Shown here: positions 8,892 through 17,619 of the stretch, one piece after another
How the letters are laid out: every line of letters starts with the position of its first letter
Position numbering within the stretch: position 1 is the first letter of the stretch
Source: an uncultured Roseburia sp.
GTDB taxonomy: Bacteria; Bacillota; Clostridia; Lachnospirales; Lachnospiraceae
Assembly (NCBI GenBank): GCA_910587865.1
Contig: CAJUNX010000017.1
Coordinates: 9,373 to 73,372, forward strand
DNA length: 64,000 nt
Reading direction: 5' to 3'
Position numbers and translations under genes: made by a program
Notes under the pieces: generated by a model
Seen by the model: only the letters and a program-made list of their open reading frames with translations
Told to the model about the DNA's origin: nothing
Database searches by the model: none

Positions 8892-10040
8892 TCAGATCAG
8901 AGATTCATACAGCTTCGCGATATCTTCTACGCTTGTCTCCTTCGGATTGCCCGGCCTGCAGGCATCGTCGTATGCCGACTGTGCCAGGAACGGGATATCC
9001 TCGCGCTTTACGATCTCCTTTAAGTCCGCCGGAATGCCCACATCCTCCGAGAGCTTCTTCACCGCATCGATCGCCGCTTTGCGGTATTCCTCCTGCGTCA
9101 TCTGATCCACGCCGGCAACCCCCATCGCCCGCGCGATCTCGCGATACTTCTCACCGGTTGCCGGAGCATTGTACTCCATCACGGTCGGAAGAATGATGGC
9201 GTTCGCCACACCGTGCGGCGTGTCATAGAGCGCCCCGAGCGGATGCGCCATGGAATGCACGATCCCAAGCCCGACATTCGAAAATCCCATCCCGGCCACA
9301 TACTGCCCGAGCGCCATGTCGGCTCTTCCCTCCGGCGTGTTCTCCACCGCCGCACGAAGGCTTCGCGCGATGATTTCGATCGCCTTCAGATGGAACATAT
9401 CGGACAGCTCCCATGCGCCCATCGTGATATAGCCCTCAATCGCATGTGTCAGCGCATCCATACCGGTTGCGGCTGTCAGTCCCTTCGGCATCGAGGACAT
9501 CATATCCGGATCCACAAAAGCGATCACCGGGATATCCTTCGGATCCACGCAGACCATCTTGCGGTTTTTCTCCGCATCCGTAATCACATAATTGATCGTC
9601 ACCTCGGCAGCGGTTCCCGCCGTCGTCGGCACGGCAAAGATCGGCACGCTCTTATTCTTCGTCGGCGCAACGCCCTCTAAGCTGCGCACATCGGCAAACT
9701 CCGGATTATTGATGATGATTCCGACTGCCTTCGCGGTGTCCATCGAGGAACCTCCCCCGATCGCGATGATGTAATCCGCGCCGGACGCCTGGTATGCCTT
9801 TACGCCGGTCTGCACGTTCTCAATCGTCGGATTCGGCTTGATCTCCGAATACAGCTCATACGGCAGTCCTGCCCCCTCTAACCGGTCAAGCACCTTCTTT
9901 GTCACCCCGAATTTCACAAGATCCGGATCCGAACAGACGAATGCCTTCTGAAACCCTCTGCCCTTCGCCTCCTCCGGGATCGCGTCGATCGCCCCCGCTC
10001 CGTGGCAGGATGTCTCGTTTAATACAAATCTGTATGCCAT
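8892..10040 (-). CDS. fucO: Lactaldehyde reductase / iron-dependent alcohol dehydrogenase
   Basis: 382 residues, the full length for group III iron-dependent alcohol dehydrogenases. The glycine-rich AIGGGSSMDTAKA, TTAGTAAEVTINYVITD and the metal ligands around MDALTHAIEGY, HSMAHPLGA and DTPHGVANAI are present. Overall similarity to E. coli FucO is close along the whole chain. FucO reduces L-lactaldehyde to 1,2-propanediol with NADH during fucose or rhamnose fermentation. AAAGGAGGAGG precedes the start. No fucose or rhamnose kinase or aldolase is nearby, so the physiological aldehyde is inferred from the family only. Confidence 0.92.
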   Translation of the reverse strand: MAYRFVLNETSCHGAGAIDAIPEEAKGRGFQKAFVCSDPDLVKFGVTKKVLDRLEGAGLPYELYSEIKPNPTIENVQTGVKAYQASGADYIIAIGGGSSMDTAKAVGIIINNPEFADVRSLEGVAPTKNKSVPIFAVPTTAGTAAEVTINYVITDAEKNRKMVCVDPKDIPVIAFVDPDMMSSMPKGLTAATGMDALTHAIEGYITMGAWELSDMFHLKAIEIIARSLRAAVENTPEGRADMALGQYVAGMGFSNVGLGIVHSMAHPLGALYDTPHGVANAIILPTVMEYNAPATGEKYREIARAMGVAGVDQMTQEEYRKAAIDAVKKLSEDVGIPADLKEIVKREDIPFLAQSAYDDACRPGNPKETSVEDIAKLYESLI

Positions 10041-10178
10041 TGGTATCCTCCTCCTTTTATGACTTCAAACCGGCCTGTCCTGACCGACTCATATCCATTA
10101 TAGCTAAACGCAGAATCCGGCGCAAGGGAGGCTTCAGGGCGGCAAATAAAATCTGCCGAATTGGATATGCGTTTCTTC

Positions 10179-12230
10179 CTACAGCTCCCTTAATACCGCG
10201 ACGTCCCCGCCGGCGATCACATACGTCCCGAAGACCTCCTTCTCCCGCAGCAGATCCAGGTACCGTTTCCCCGGCGCAGCGTCATCCAGAAATACCTTCC
10301 CCTCTTCTTTTCCGTGATTGATCACAAAGACAAACCGGCCGTTCTCATTCTCGCGACAGGTCAGCTCGACCTCACCTTCGCTTGCAAACAGCGGCATGAT
10401 CCCCTTTTCCCGGCACATCCGGGCGATAAAGCGCTCCATAAACCGCTCATCCGGCTCGCAGCCCAGATAATAGGCGCGGCCTTCCCCGAACGCATTGACC
10501 GAAAGCGCCGGCATACCGGTGTAAAAACAGTCCTGCTCCTCCCCGTCCGAAAAGCTCTTGCCGTAAACCGCCGCTGCCTCTGCCGTCTCCATGTGAAACA
10601 GATCGCAGAGGAAACGTCCCTCATACCGCTTCTCCGGGAATCCGCCCACCGTGCCCATCATCACAAGCTCTACCGTCTCCTCCGGATACAGCGCGTCCGT
10701 CTCCTCCACCCAGATGCCGAACACGTCCCGCAGCAGTCCCGGATACGCGCCGAACACGCAGCGGTCATTTTCATCCGCACGCCCGCTCATATACGTCGCC
10801 GCAGCCGTGCCCCCCTGCGCCACAAATGCGCGCAGCTTTTCCGCAAACCCGGGCTTTAGCATATATAAAAGCGGTGTCAGCACCAGATCATAGCCGCTTA
10901 GATCCGTCGAGGTCTTCACGATATCCACCGGGATATTCTGCGCGTGAAATGCCCTGTAATAGCGGTAGACCTGCTTTAAATAATCCATATCCTGCGTCGG
11001 CCCGCTGGTCAGCTCGAGCGCCCACCAGTTCTCCCAGTCAAACACGATCGCCGCCCGCGATGAAATAAGACTGCCGGTAAAGACATCGCCCAGCTTCTGA
11101 AACTCCTGCCCGAGCGCGCACGCCTCGCGGAAAATCCGGTTGTTCGCGCCGCAGTGCGCGATGAACGCGCCGTGGTACTTCTCCTGCCCGGCCGCCGACT
11201 GACGCATCTGGAAAAACAGGCTGCTGTCCGCCCCGTGCGCCAGCCCCTGATAGGCGATCCGGCGGATCTCCCCGGGACGCTTTAGCTTATTGTACGGCTG
11301 CCAGTTCTGCTGATTCGGCGACTGCTCCGCCACCAGAAACGGCTTCCCGTCCCGCGCCGCCCGCATGATCCCGTGCTTAAAGGCCGGGAACGACGGTTCG
11401 TCCGTGGGCGCCGGATAATTGTCCCACCCCGCAAAATCCATGTGCGGGACCATCTCAAACTGATTGAGCTTTTTGATAAAGCCGGAAATATTCGTAAATA
11501 CCGGAAGCTGCGGCGTAGCTGCCTTTAAGACCTCCGCTTCGTTTAAATAGCATTCGATCGTCGCATCCGTCACAAACCTCATATAGTCAAGCTGCACGGC
11601 CGGCGCGAACCGGTAATCGTCATTGCGCTCGTCCGGCACCATCACCTCGTCAAACTCATAGACTGTCCTGCCCCAGAACGACGTGTGCCAGCGGCTGTTT
11701 AGCTCCTCCACCGTGCCGTAGCGTCTTTTCAGCCAGTCCCGGAACTTCCTCTGACAGTTTTCACAGTAGCAGTAGGTTCCGTACTCATTCGCCACATGCC
11801 AGCCCGCGAGCCCCGGAAAATCGCGGTATCGCTCCGCCATCGCCTCCGCAAGTGCGCGCGCGCGTCTCCGGTAATTCACGCTGTTCACGCAGAAAAACAC
11901 CCGCATCCCGTGCGTCCGTTTGCGCCCCGCGATATCCACCGGAAGCACATCCTCGTATTTCTTTGACAGCCAGGCTGGCTGCGCGCTTGTCGGCGTCGCC
12001 AGAAACACATGGATGCCGTGTTCCCATATTTTATGTAAAATACGATCCAGCCAGGCGAATTCATACCGCCCCTCCTCCGGCTCAAGCTTTGCCCAGGAAA
12101 ACACCGGAAGCACCAGAAGGTTAATCCCCGCCTGCTCAAACAGTCTCATATCCTCGTCAATCACCGCATCATCCCACTGATCCGGGTTATAATCACCGCC
12201 GAACAAAATCGGCCGTCTCTCACTCCACAT
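10179..12230 (-). CDS. GH42 beta-galactosidase
   Basis: 683 residues from the second plausible ATG. The N-terminal (beta/alpha)8 barrel opens with the family hallmark FGGDYNPDQW. The acid/base Glu is in WHVANEYGTYCYC and the nucleophile Glu in PFLVAEQSPNQQNW. A C.C..C cluster next to the acid/base matches the zinc site of many GH42 enzymes. Trimerisation and beta-sandwich domains follow. Upstream ATGs at 12281 and 12254 would add residues outside the fold; an AAGGAAGGGG stretch precedes 12230. No signal peptide, so it acts in the cytoplasm on imported galactosides. It lies downstream of the ABC importer and LacI gene on the same strand. Confidence 0.93.
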   Translation of the reverse strand: MWSERRPILFGGDYNPDQWDDAVIDEDMRLFEQAGINLLVLPVFSWAKLEPEEGRYEFAWLDRILHKIWEHGIHVFLATPTSAQPAWLSKKYEDVLPVDIAGRKRTHGMRVFFCVNSVNYRRRARALAEAMAERYRDFPGLAGWHVANEYGTYCYCENCQRKFRDWLKRRYGTVEELNSRWHTSFWGRTVYEFDEVMVPDERNDDYRFAPAVQLDYMRFVTDATIECYLNEAEVLKAATPQLPVFTNISGFIKKLNQFEMVPHMDFAGWDNYPAPTDEPSFPAFKHGIMRAARDGKPFLVAEQSPNQQNWQPYNKLKRPGEIRRIAYQGLAHGADSSLFFQMRQSAAGQEKYHGAFIAHCGANNRIFREACALGQEFQKLGDVFTGSLISSRAAIVFDWENWWALELTSGPTQDMDYLKQVYRYYRAFHAQNIPVDIVKTSTDLSGYDLVLTPLLYMLKPGFAEKLRAFVAQGGTAAATYMSGRADENDRCVFGAYPGLLRDVFGIWVEETDALYPEETVELVMMGTVGGFPEKRYEGRFLCDLFHMETAEAAAVYGKSFSDGEEQDCFYTGMPALSVNAFGEGRAYYLGCEPDERFMERFIARMCREKGIMPLFASEGEVELTCRENENGRFVFVINHGKEEGKVFLDDAAPGKRYLDLLREKEVFGTYVIAGGDVAVLREL

Positions 12231-12354
12231 TCCAGCCCAAGCCCCTTCCTTCATATGTAGTTCATCCGGATAACAATACACGCAGATGCGCCTGTTTTCC
12301 GCCCTGTGCCGTCACCTGAACAAACCTCCGCTTCTGCGGCGCCACATGCATCCT

Positions 12355-13380
12355 TTACGCTCTGATATCGCGCACGCTCCCGCGCACTACAAGCTTCGTT
12401 TCCACTTCTATTTTCACAACGCCTTCCACCGGCTCTTTCATCCTGTCGATTAATGTGTTCGCCGCCACAATCCCCATCTTATGCTTCGGGATCTGAATCG
12501 AGGTCAGCGGCGGATCAAGCGCCTCGAGAAATGCGATATTGTCAAATCCCGCGATCGAGATATCCTCCGGGATCCGGTAGCCTAACTCCCGGAACACGCG
12601 GATCGCATAGATTGCGACAATATCGTTATCCGCAAAAAATGCGGTCGGCATCGCATCGATCGCGGCAAGCTCCTTCTTCAGCGTCCGATAGACCGCCTCC
12701 CCGCCGTCGGTGCACACATTGACGATCCTCTTTTTCGACCAGTCCGCCCCGATGCCGTCCATCGCGCGCATAAACCCGTAATAGCGCTCGGTAAAATTAT
12801 TGGCATTGTCCGCCACATGCAGATATCCGATATCCGTGTGGCCCATCTGCGCCAGATGGCGAACCGCCCTGCCGACCCCCTGTCCGTTATTGATCGTGAC
12901 ACAGTCAAAATGCTCCTGCTCGACATAATTGTCCACGATCACGACCGGCACCTGCATCCCCGCAAAGACATTCAGCTGTTCCTCGCGCATCTCCGTCGCC
13001 AGCACCAGCACGCCCTCGGCCTGCTCCTTTCCGATATTTGCCGCCGCCTCGCCGACGCTGTCCTTATCCACATAAGACACCAGCAGATGATATCCCCTGG
13101 CTTTGACCTGGCTCTCCACACCCTCGATAATCTCCGAAAAAATCTGTGAAAAATACGGACTGCTGCCCTGCGCAATCCCATGCTTGCGGTACACGATAAA
13201 AATAATATTTTTCTTTTCGCTCTCGTCCTCCAGAAGCTCCTCACATCCGAGCTCCCGCACCGCGCTCCGCACCCGGTTGCGCGTCGCCTCGCTGATCCCC
13301 GGCCGGTTGTTAAGCACCAGCGACACGGTAGCGGGCGACAGGTTCAGCATTGCCGCCAGATCCTTTACTTTTACAGCCAT
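12355..13380 (-). CDS. LacI-family transcriptional repressor
   Basis: 341 residues. The N-terminal helix-turn-helix and hinge (VKDLAAMLNLSPATVSLVLNNRPGISEATRNRV) is followed by a periplasmic-binding-protein-like effector domain. GAGGAAACG precedes the ATG. It sits between the sugar ABC importer and GH42 genes and is the obvious candidate to sense the imported sugar. A promoter of its own is visible at 13418-13447. Whether it binds the palindrome before the binding-protein gene is unknown, since that palindrome does not resemble a classical LacI operator. Confidence 0.94.
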   Translation of the reverse strand: MAVKVKDLAAMLNLSPATVSLVLNNRPGISEATRNRVRSAVRELGCEELLEDESEKKNIIFIVYRKHGIAQGSSPYFSQIFSEIIEGVESQVKARGYHLLVSYVDKDSVGEAAANIGKEQAEGVLVLATEMREEQLNVFAGMQVPVVIVDNYVEQEHFDCVTINNGQGVGRAVRHLAQMGHTDIGYLHVADNANNFTERYYGFMRAMDGIGADWSKKRIVNVCTDGGEAVYRTLKKELAAIDAMPTAFFADNDIVAIYAIRVFRELGYRIPEDISIAGFDNIAFLEALDPPLTSIQIPKHKMGIVAANTLIDRMKEPVEGVVKIEVETKLVVRGSVRDIRA

Positions 13381-13417
13381 CGTTTCCTCATCCTATCCGC
13401 CTGATTTTGTTGCTTTC

Positions 13418-13447
13418 ATTCTATCATTGTCTCCGCGGGGCTGTCAA
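13418..13447 (-). promoter_or_regulatory. Promoter of the lacI-type gene
   Basis: Minus strand TTGACA (13442-13447), an 18-base spacer and TAGAAT (13418-13423), placed about 40 bases before the repressor start. Confidence 0.65.
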
Positions 13448-13483
13448 TGTTCCCGCGCCCCCCAGGATACTGCCTGTAACTCC

Positions 13484-13650
13484 AGTTACAGTTCACTCCC
13501 ACGCCATTCGCAAAGGCGCTTACAGCGCTATCTCGCTGCTTCGCAGCTAACTTTGCTCATAAACGGGCGTTCCCTCCGTCAGCACAAATGGAGAAATCAT
13601 CATGCAAGCATGTGATTATCTCCCTATTGGCTGACGAGTGAACTGTAACT
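13484..13650. repeat. 167-bp multi-hairpin element bounded by a 14-bp inverted repeat
   Basis: Perfect terminal inverted repeats AGTTACAGTTCACT (13484-13497) and its complement (13637-13650) enclose a chain of hairpins. These include GCGCTTACAGCGC, GCTGCTTCGCAGC and a long imperfect stem whose outer arms GTCAGC/GCTGAC lie at 13578-13583 and 13630-13635. Its right end abuts the stop codon of the permease gene. A further palindrome, TGTAACTCCAGTTACA (13475-13490), overlaps the left end. It has no coding capacity and resembles a small non-autonomous or REP-like element. Confidence 0.75.
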
Positions 13651-14456
13651 TACTTCACCGAACCGACCATACCCTCGACGAACGCCTTCTGCAGGCAGAA
13701 GAACACGATGACCGTCGGGATCGTCGACATCACGATTCCCACCATGATCATCCCGTAGTCCGGGTTAAAATCCGCCGCGAGGTTCGCGACCGCGAGCGGC
13801 AGCGTAAACTTCGAATTGCTCTGCAGCGCGATTAACGGCCACATATAATTATTCCAGCTCGCCATAAAAGCAAAGATTCCGGCCGCCGCATACGTCGATT
13901 TCATCATCGGCGCATAGATGCGCGCAAAAATCTGATACTCGCTGCACCCGTCCACGCGCGCCGCCTCGATCGTCTCCTTCGGAAAACTCTCTGTGTTCTG
14001 CCGGAAGAAAAAGATCAGAAACGGCGCCCCGATCGCCGGCAGGATGATCGCCCAGAACGTGTTTAACAGCTTCATACTCGAAAACATCCGGAACATCGGA
14101 ATCAGCTTTGTCGCAAACGGCACCATCATCGATGCGACTAACACCATAAACAGGATCTCCTTGCCGCGGCTCGGAAAAACGACAAACGCATAGCCGGCCA
14201 CAGAACAGATCAGCAGGGAGAAAAAGGTGATCACGATCGCGAGCTGCGCCGAATTGAAAAACGCGTGCCAGAGATCCGCCTTCTCAAACGCATTCGTGAC
14301 ATTGGTAAAAAACGCGTTTCCAAACGTCAGCTTCCCCATCGTAATATCCTTTGACTCGTTCGTCATCCCCACGATCATCCAGTAAAACGGAAAGACGGAG
14401 ATAAAGGACACCAGGATCAGAAACAGATTTTTACATACATTGCGAACGATTTTCAT
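13650..14456 (-). CDS. Sugar ABC importer permease (MalG type)
   Basis: 268 residues, six membrane segments, with the EAA motif for ATPase contact visible (ETIEAARVDGCSEYQIFARIYAPMM). The ATG at 14456 follows GGGAGGA; an upstream in-frame ATG has no such site. It forms the CUT1 pore with the MalF-type protein encoded 16 bases upstream. No ATPase gene is in the cluster, so a shared MsmK/UgpC-type ATPase elsewhere is expected, as is common in Bacillota. Confidence 0.95.
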   Translation of the reverse strand: MKIVRNVCKNLFLILVSFISVFPFYWMIVGMTNESKDITMGKLTFGNAFFTNVTNAFEKADLWHAFFNSAQLAIVITFFSLLICSVAGYAFVVFPSRGKEILFMVLVASMMVPFATKLIPMFRMFSSMKLLNTFWAIILPAIGAPFLIFFFRQNTESFPKETIEAARVDGCSEYQIFARIYAPMMKSTYAAAGIFAFMASWNNYMWPLIALQSNSKFTLPLAVANLAADFNPDYGMIMVGIVMSTIPTVIVFFCLQKAFVEGMVGSVK

Positions 14457-14472
14457 GACAGCTCCTCCCCCT

Positions 14473-15348
14473 CTATTTTTCACGTATCACTTTTTTCTGC
14501 ACAATCGTGATCAGTACGATCAGAAGCAGCACCACATAAGAGACCGCCGCCGCATACCCGTAACTCGGCACATAGGTAAAGGACAGATCATAGATATACT
14601 GCGAGATCGTCCGCGTCGCGTTTCCGGGGCCCCCGTTCGTCAGGTTCACCACCTCGTCAAACAGCTGCAGCGTGTTGTTTAATGCCATGACGCTTGTGAG
14701 GAACACAATCGGCCGCATCATCGGCATCGTGATCCGGAAAAACGTCTGGAAGAAATTGCTCCCGTCAAGCTTCGCCGCCTCAAATACCGACTGATCGATG
14801 TTCTGCAGCGCCGACAGGAAAAAGATCATAAAATATCCGGTATGCCTCCAAAGCAGCGCGATCACCACCACCGCTTTGGCCCACCCGTCCGTCAGCACAA
14901 ACGGGATCGCGGTATCAATAAGTCCCAGCTTTAACAGCAGCTGATTGACCAGGCCGTCCACCGCAAACAGATTTTTAAACAGGATCGAATACGAGACCAG
15001 CGATGTCACACACGGCAGGAAAATACAGGTCCGGTAAATCCCGCGCAGCTTTAATCCCGGATCGTTGAGCAGCACCGCAATCAGAAGCGCCAGAAAAATC
15101 ATCACCGGAATCTGTATCACCGCATATAACAGCGTATTCCCGAGCGTCGTCCAAAACACCTTATCCTGAAACATCCGGGCATAATTCGCAAGACCGGAAA
15201 ATTCCAGGTTCGCCCCCTTGCCTGTCTTTAGCGACAGGAAAAAAGCCTGCACCATCGGCACATAGCTGAAAAACAATACGAATGCAGCAGCGACCACAAC
15301 CATGGACCAGCCGGTCAGCTGAAATCTGCGTTTTCCTTTCTTCGACAT
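14473..15348 (-). CDS. Sugar ABC importer permease (MalF type)
   Basis: 291 residues, six membrane segments and an EAA loop (SVFEAAKLDGSNFFQTFFRITMPMM). The frame is open 67 codons further upstream only because a 39-bp tandem repeat happens to lack stops. The real start MSKKGKRRF at 15348 follows AGAGAGGA and begins directly before the first membrane helix. It pairs with the MalG-type permease downstream. Confidence 0.95.
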   Translation of the reverse strand: MSKKGKRRFQLTGWSMVVVAAAFVLFFSYVPMVQAFFLSLKTGKGANLEFSGLANYARMFQDKVFWTTLGNTLLYAVIQIPVMIFLALLIAVLLNDPGLKLRGIYRTCIFLPCVTSLVSYSILFKNLFAVDGLVNQLLLKLGLIDTAIPFVLTDGWAKAVVVIALLWRHTGYFMIFFLSALQNIDQSVFEAAKLDGSNFFQTFFRITMPMMRPIVFLTSVMALNNTLQLFDEVVNLTNGGPGNATRTISQYIYDLSFTYVPSYGYAAAVSYVVLLLIVLITIVQKKVIREK

Positions 15349-15415
15349 GTGACGTTCCTCTCTCAGAAAAAACAAACTACTCCCTATACTCCCAAAAAGA
15401 CACTCCGGCAAACAG

Positions 15416-15572
15416 CAGATGCCGGGCTTCGCCGGACGTCTTCGCTGAAAACATCGGATGCCGGGCTTCACCGGACGTCTTCGCTGAAAACAACGGATGC
15501 CTGGCTCCGCCAGAGATCCATATATGAAACAGCGGATCCCTGGCTTCACCGGACGTCCTTCGTTAAAAACAG
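15416..15572. repeat. 39-bp imperfect tandem repeat, four copies
   Basis: Units start at 15416, 15455, 15494 and 15533. The first two are nearly identical; the others have drifted. Each carries a short palindrome of the form CCGGGCTTCGCCGG (or CCTGGCTCCGCCAG). The array fills the gap between the binding-protein and MalF-type genes, so it lies inside the operon transcript, where each palindrome could form a hairpin and modulate the high binding-protein to low permease ratio typical of such operons. The last point is inference. Confidence 0.85.
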
Positions 15573-15608
15573 CCGCCGCGCGGTAACCTGCACGGCGGCC
15601 CCATCGTT

Positions 15609-17006
15609 TTACTGTATGGACTGCTCAAACTGCTCTGCCGCGGTCGCTAATGCCGCATCCAGATCGCCGCCTGAGAGAATATCCGGCGTCACGCCGACTA
15701 ACGCTGCCTGTGCCTCCGCGGAAAATGCTCCGGTCGGCACCTCCGGAATCTGCCCCAGCCAGTCTGCCAGATCCGCATTCACAGTCTGTCCGCCGTAGAA
15801 CTCAGATCCCACGGAATATGCCTCCGCGGAAGAAGCCGGGAGATAGGTTCCCATGATGTTCTTCTCACCAAGAAGCGTATTGTAAAGCTCCGTGCTGCTG
15901 CCGAAGGTCTTTGCCATAAAATCAGCCGCCGCGTCGGAATTTTTGCTGTTCGCAAGCACGAACCAGCTTGATCCTCCCTGGTTCGAGTAGTGCGTCGCAC
16001 CCTCCACCGAAAGCTTCGGAACCGGAGCTACCGCCCACTTGCCGCTCTGATCCTCGCCCTGAATGATCGTCGAGGAGATCCAGGAGCCTCTTAAGACACA
16101 TGCCACATCGCCGCCGTTGATCGCACCGGCGAACTCGGTCCAGTCGCTGACGACCTTGACATAATCGGAATCGTTTAAGGTCTTAAAGATATCATAGCAC
16201 TCCTTTAACGCCGCATTGTCCACAAAATCCGCCTTGCCGTCCGCATCGGTAAACCATTTGCCGGCTGACTGCAGCATGATCTGGAACTCTGCGATATCGT
16301 TCGGATTGTAGGTCTGGAGCATATGCCCGTTCTCTTTTAACTTCTCACCGAGCGCAAGATACTCCTCCCAGGTCAGATCCTGCATATCCTCCGCCGTATA
16401 GCCCGCCTCCTCGATGTAGTCCGTGCGGTAGAACAGTCCTGCCACACCGGTATCGAACGGAACGCCGTAGGACACGCCGTCATAGGACACCATGGACTTT
16501 TTATAGGAAGCAAAATCCTCGTAATTGATCATATCCTCCATCGAACGGAACGCACCCGGATACGACATCAGGTAACCCGGAGCATTCAGATCGGAGATCA
16601 GCACCACGTCCGGCAGATCATCCGTCACACCGGAAGCCAGTGTGGTATGTATTTTCTGCAGGCAGTCCGCCTTTGCCATCTCAACAAAATTCACCTTCAC
16701 GCCGTCGCCGTAAATCTTCTGGGCCTCCTCCAGCGCATAGCCGTTAAACGCCGCGTCCCACGCCCAGACCGTGATCTCCGTACCCTCGCCGGAAGCGTCC
16801 GCCTGGTCGCCCGCGTCATCCCCTGCATTATCCGCCGGCGCTTCGGTCTGCTCCGGCGTCTGCTGTGTCTGACTGCCGGCATCGGTGTTATTTCCGGCGT
16901 CCGTATTTCCGGAATCACCGCTGCCGCCGTCGCCGTTGCCGCAGCCCGCAATCATCCCCACTGTCAGTACCGCCATCATTGCCAGTGCAACAAAACGTTT
17001 TTTCAT
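15609..17006 (-). CDS. Sugar ABC importer substrate-binding lipoprotein
   Basis: 465 residues. A lipoprotein signal peptide with lipobox IAGC (cysteine about residue 22) is followed by a D/G/N/T-rich linker (about 23-73) and an extracellular solute-binding family 1 domain. It captures sugar outside the membrane and delivers it to the two downstream permeases. First gene of the operon, with a consensus promoter and palindromic operator at 17042-17116. The GH42 enzyme in the cluster suggests a beta-galactoside or galacto-oligosaccharide ligand. Confidence 0.95.
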   Translation of the reverse strand: MKKRFVALAMMAVLTVGMIAGCGNGDGGSGDSGNTDAGNNTDAGSQTQQTPEQTEAPADNAGDDAGDQADASGEGTEITVWAWDAAFNGYALEEAQKIYGDGVKVNFVEMAKADCLQKIHTTLASGVTDDLPDVVLISDLNAPGYLMSYPGAFRSMEDMINYEDFASYKKSMVSYDGVSYGVPFDTGVAGLFYRTDYIEEAGYTAEDMQDLTWEEYLALGEKLKENGHMLQTYNPNDIAEFQIMLQSAGKWFTDADGKADFVDNAALKECYDIFKTLNDSDYVKVVSDWTEFAGAINGGDVACVLRGSWISSTIIQGEDQSGKWAVAPVPKLSVEGATHYSNQGGSSWFVLANSKNSDAAADFMAKTFGSSTELYNTLLGEKNIMGTYLPASSAEAYSVGSEFYGGQTVNADLADWLGQIPEVPTGAFSAEAQAALVGVTPDILSGGDLDAALATAAEQFEQSIQ

Positions 17007-17041
17007 GATGTTCTCCTCCTTTAAAAAAGATAAAGTTGTGT

Positions 17042-17116
17042 AAATAGTTTATAAAATATTTAATTTCTTTATAAACTATTTAACTGGATTATACGTCCCG
17101 GTCCGATTTCTGTCAA
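17042..17116 (-). promoter_or_regulatory. Consensus promoter with palindromic operator for the sugar importer
   Basis: Minus strand TTGACA (17111-17116), exactly 17 bases, TATAAT (17088-17093). Starting at the expected transcription start is a perfect inverted repeat, AAATAGTTTATAAA (17042-17055) and its complement (17068-17081), separated by 12 bases. Such placement blocks initiation when occupied, so a repressor is expected. The TAGTTTAT/ATAAACTA half-sites resemble ROK-family (XylR-like) operators more than LacI ones. Confidence 0.8.
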
Positions 17117-17426
17117 TCTGTTTTTTCTTCCTTTTTGACCAAAAATATCATTTTCAGCATAATATTTAAAAATAAACCGCATAATTATACAATATGCACA
17201 ATTAATTTCAGGTCTGTTTTTATAAATTCTTTTAAATATTTATAAATTATTTAATTTTCATTAATCCAGAAGATCCGACAGCAACCTGGTAGTGAAACGA
17301 TGCTCCAAATACATCCGGCACCCCGCAAAACATCCGGAAACGGATTGCGCATCGTCCCCATGTGATTTATAATAATCTTATCAGGAACAGCGACTGTGAA
17401 ATCAGGAAAGGAGGGATCCAGATACG
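17094..17426. other. AT-rich divergent control region
   Basis: Besides the minus promoter it holds two TTTATAAATT blocks (17219-17228 and 17239-17248) spaced 20 bases apart that echo the operator core, and a plus-strand promoter TTGCGC (17345-17350), 17 bases, TATAAT (17368-17373) reading into the 47-residue gene. No other coding sequence was seen. Confidence 0.6.
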
Positions 17427-17570
17427 ATGAATATGACAGAAGTTGCAAGATTATTGCTTGGCCTGCGGGCAGCCGGATGGAGCGAAAAGGAAATCAATGA
17501 TTTTGTACTTTATATTGAATCCGGAGAAGAACAGTACAAGCCAAAGCCGCGTGGAGAGCAGACAGATTAA
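17427..17570 (+). CDS. Small conserved-looking protein, 47 residues
   Basis: A complete gene: promoter at 17345-17373, strong GGAAAGGAGGG site, ATG, 47 sense codons and a rho-independent terminator 2 bases after the TAA. The protein begins MNMTEVARLLLGLRAAGW, is helical in character and ends in a charged, proline-containing tail. Its amphipathic pattern resembles small DNA- or protein-binding helical bundles, but no family is recognised. It is divergent from the sugar importer. Confidence 0.75.
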   Translation: MNMTEVARLLLGLRAAGWSEKEINDFVLYIESGEEQYKPKPRGEQTD

Positions 17571-17571
17571 A

Positions 17572-17611
17572 AGAGAACGGACAGTACCAAAAAGCGTACT
17601 GTCCGTTCTCT
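17572..17611. terminator. Strong bidirectional terminator
   Basis: Perfect 16-bp stem (17572-17587 with 17596-17611) and 8-base loop, followed by TTTT on the plus strand and preceded by AAAA, so it can serve both the small plus-strand gene and the convergent GH3 gene. Confidence 0.92.
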
Positions 17612-17619
17612 TTTTCCTC

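Noticed and set aside
15349..15549. An N-terminal extension of the MalF-type permease with repeated KPGIRCFQRRRP
   Set aside because: It translates a non-coding tandem repeat; the true start with a ribosome site lies at 15348.
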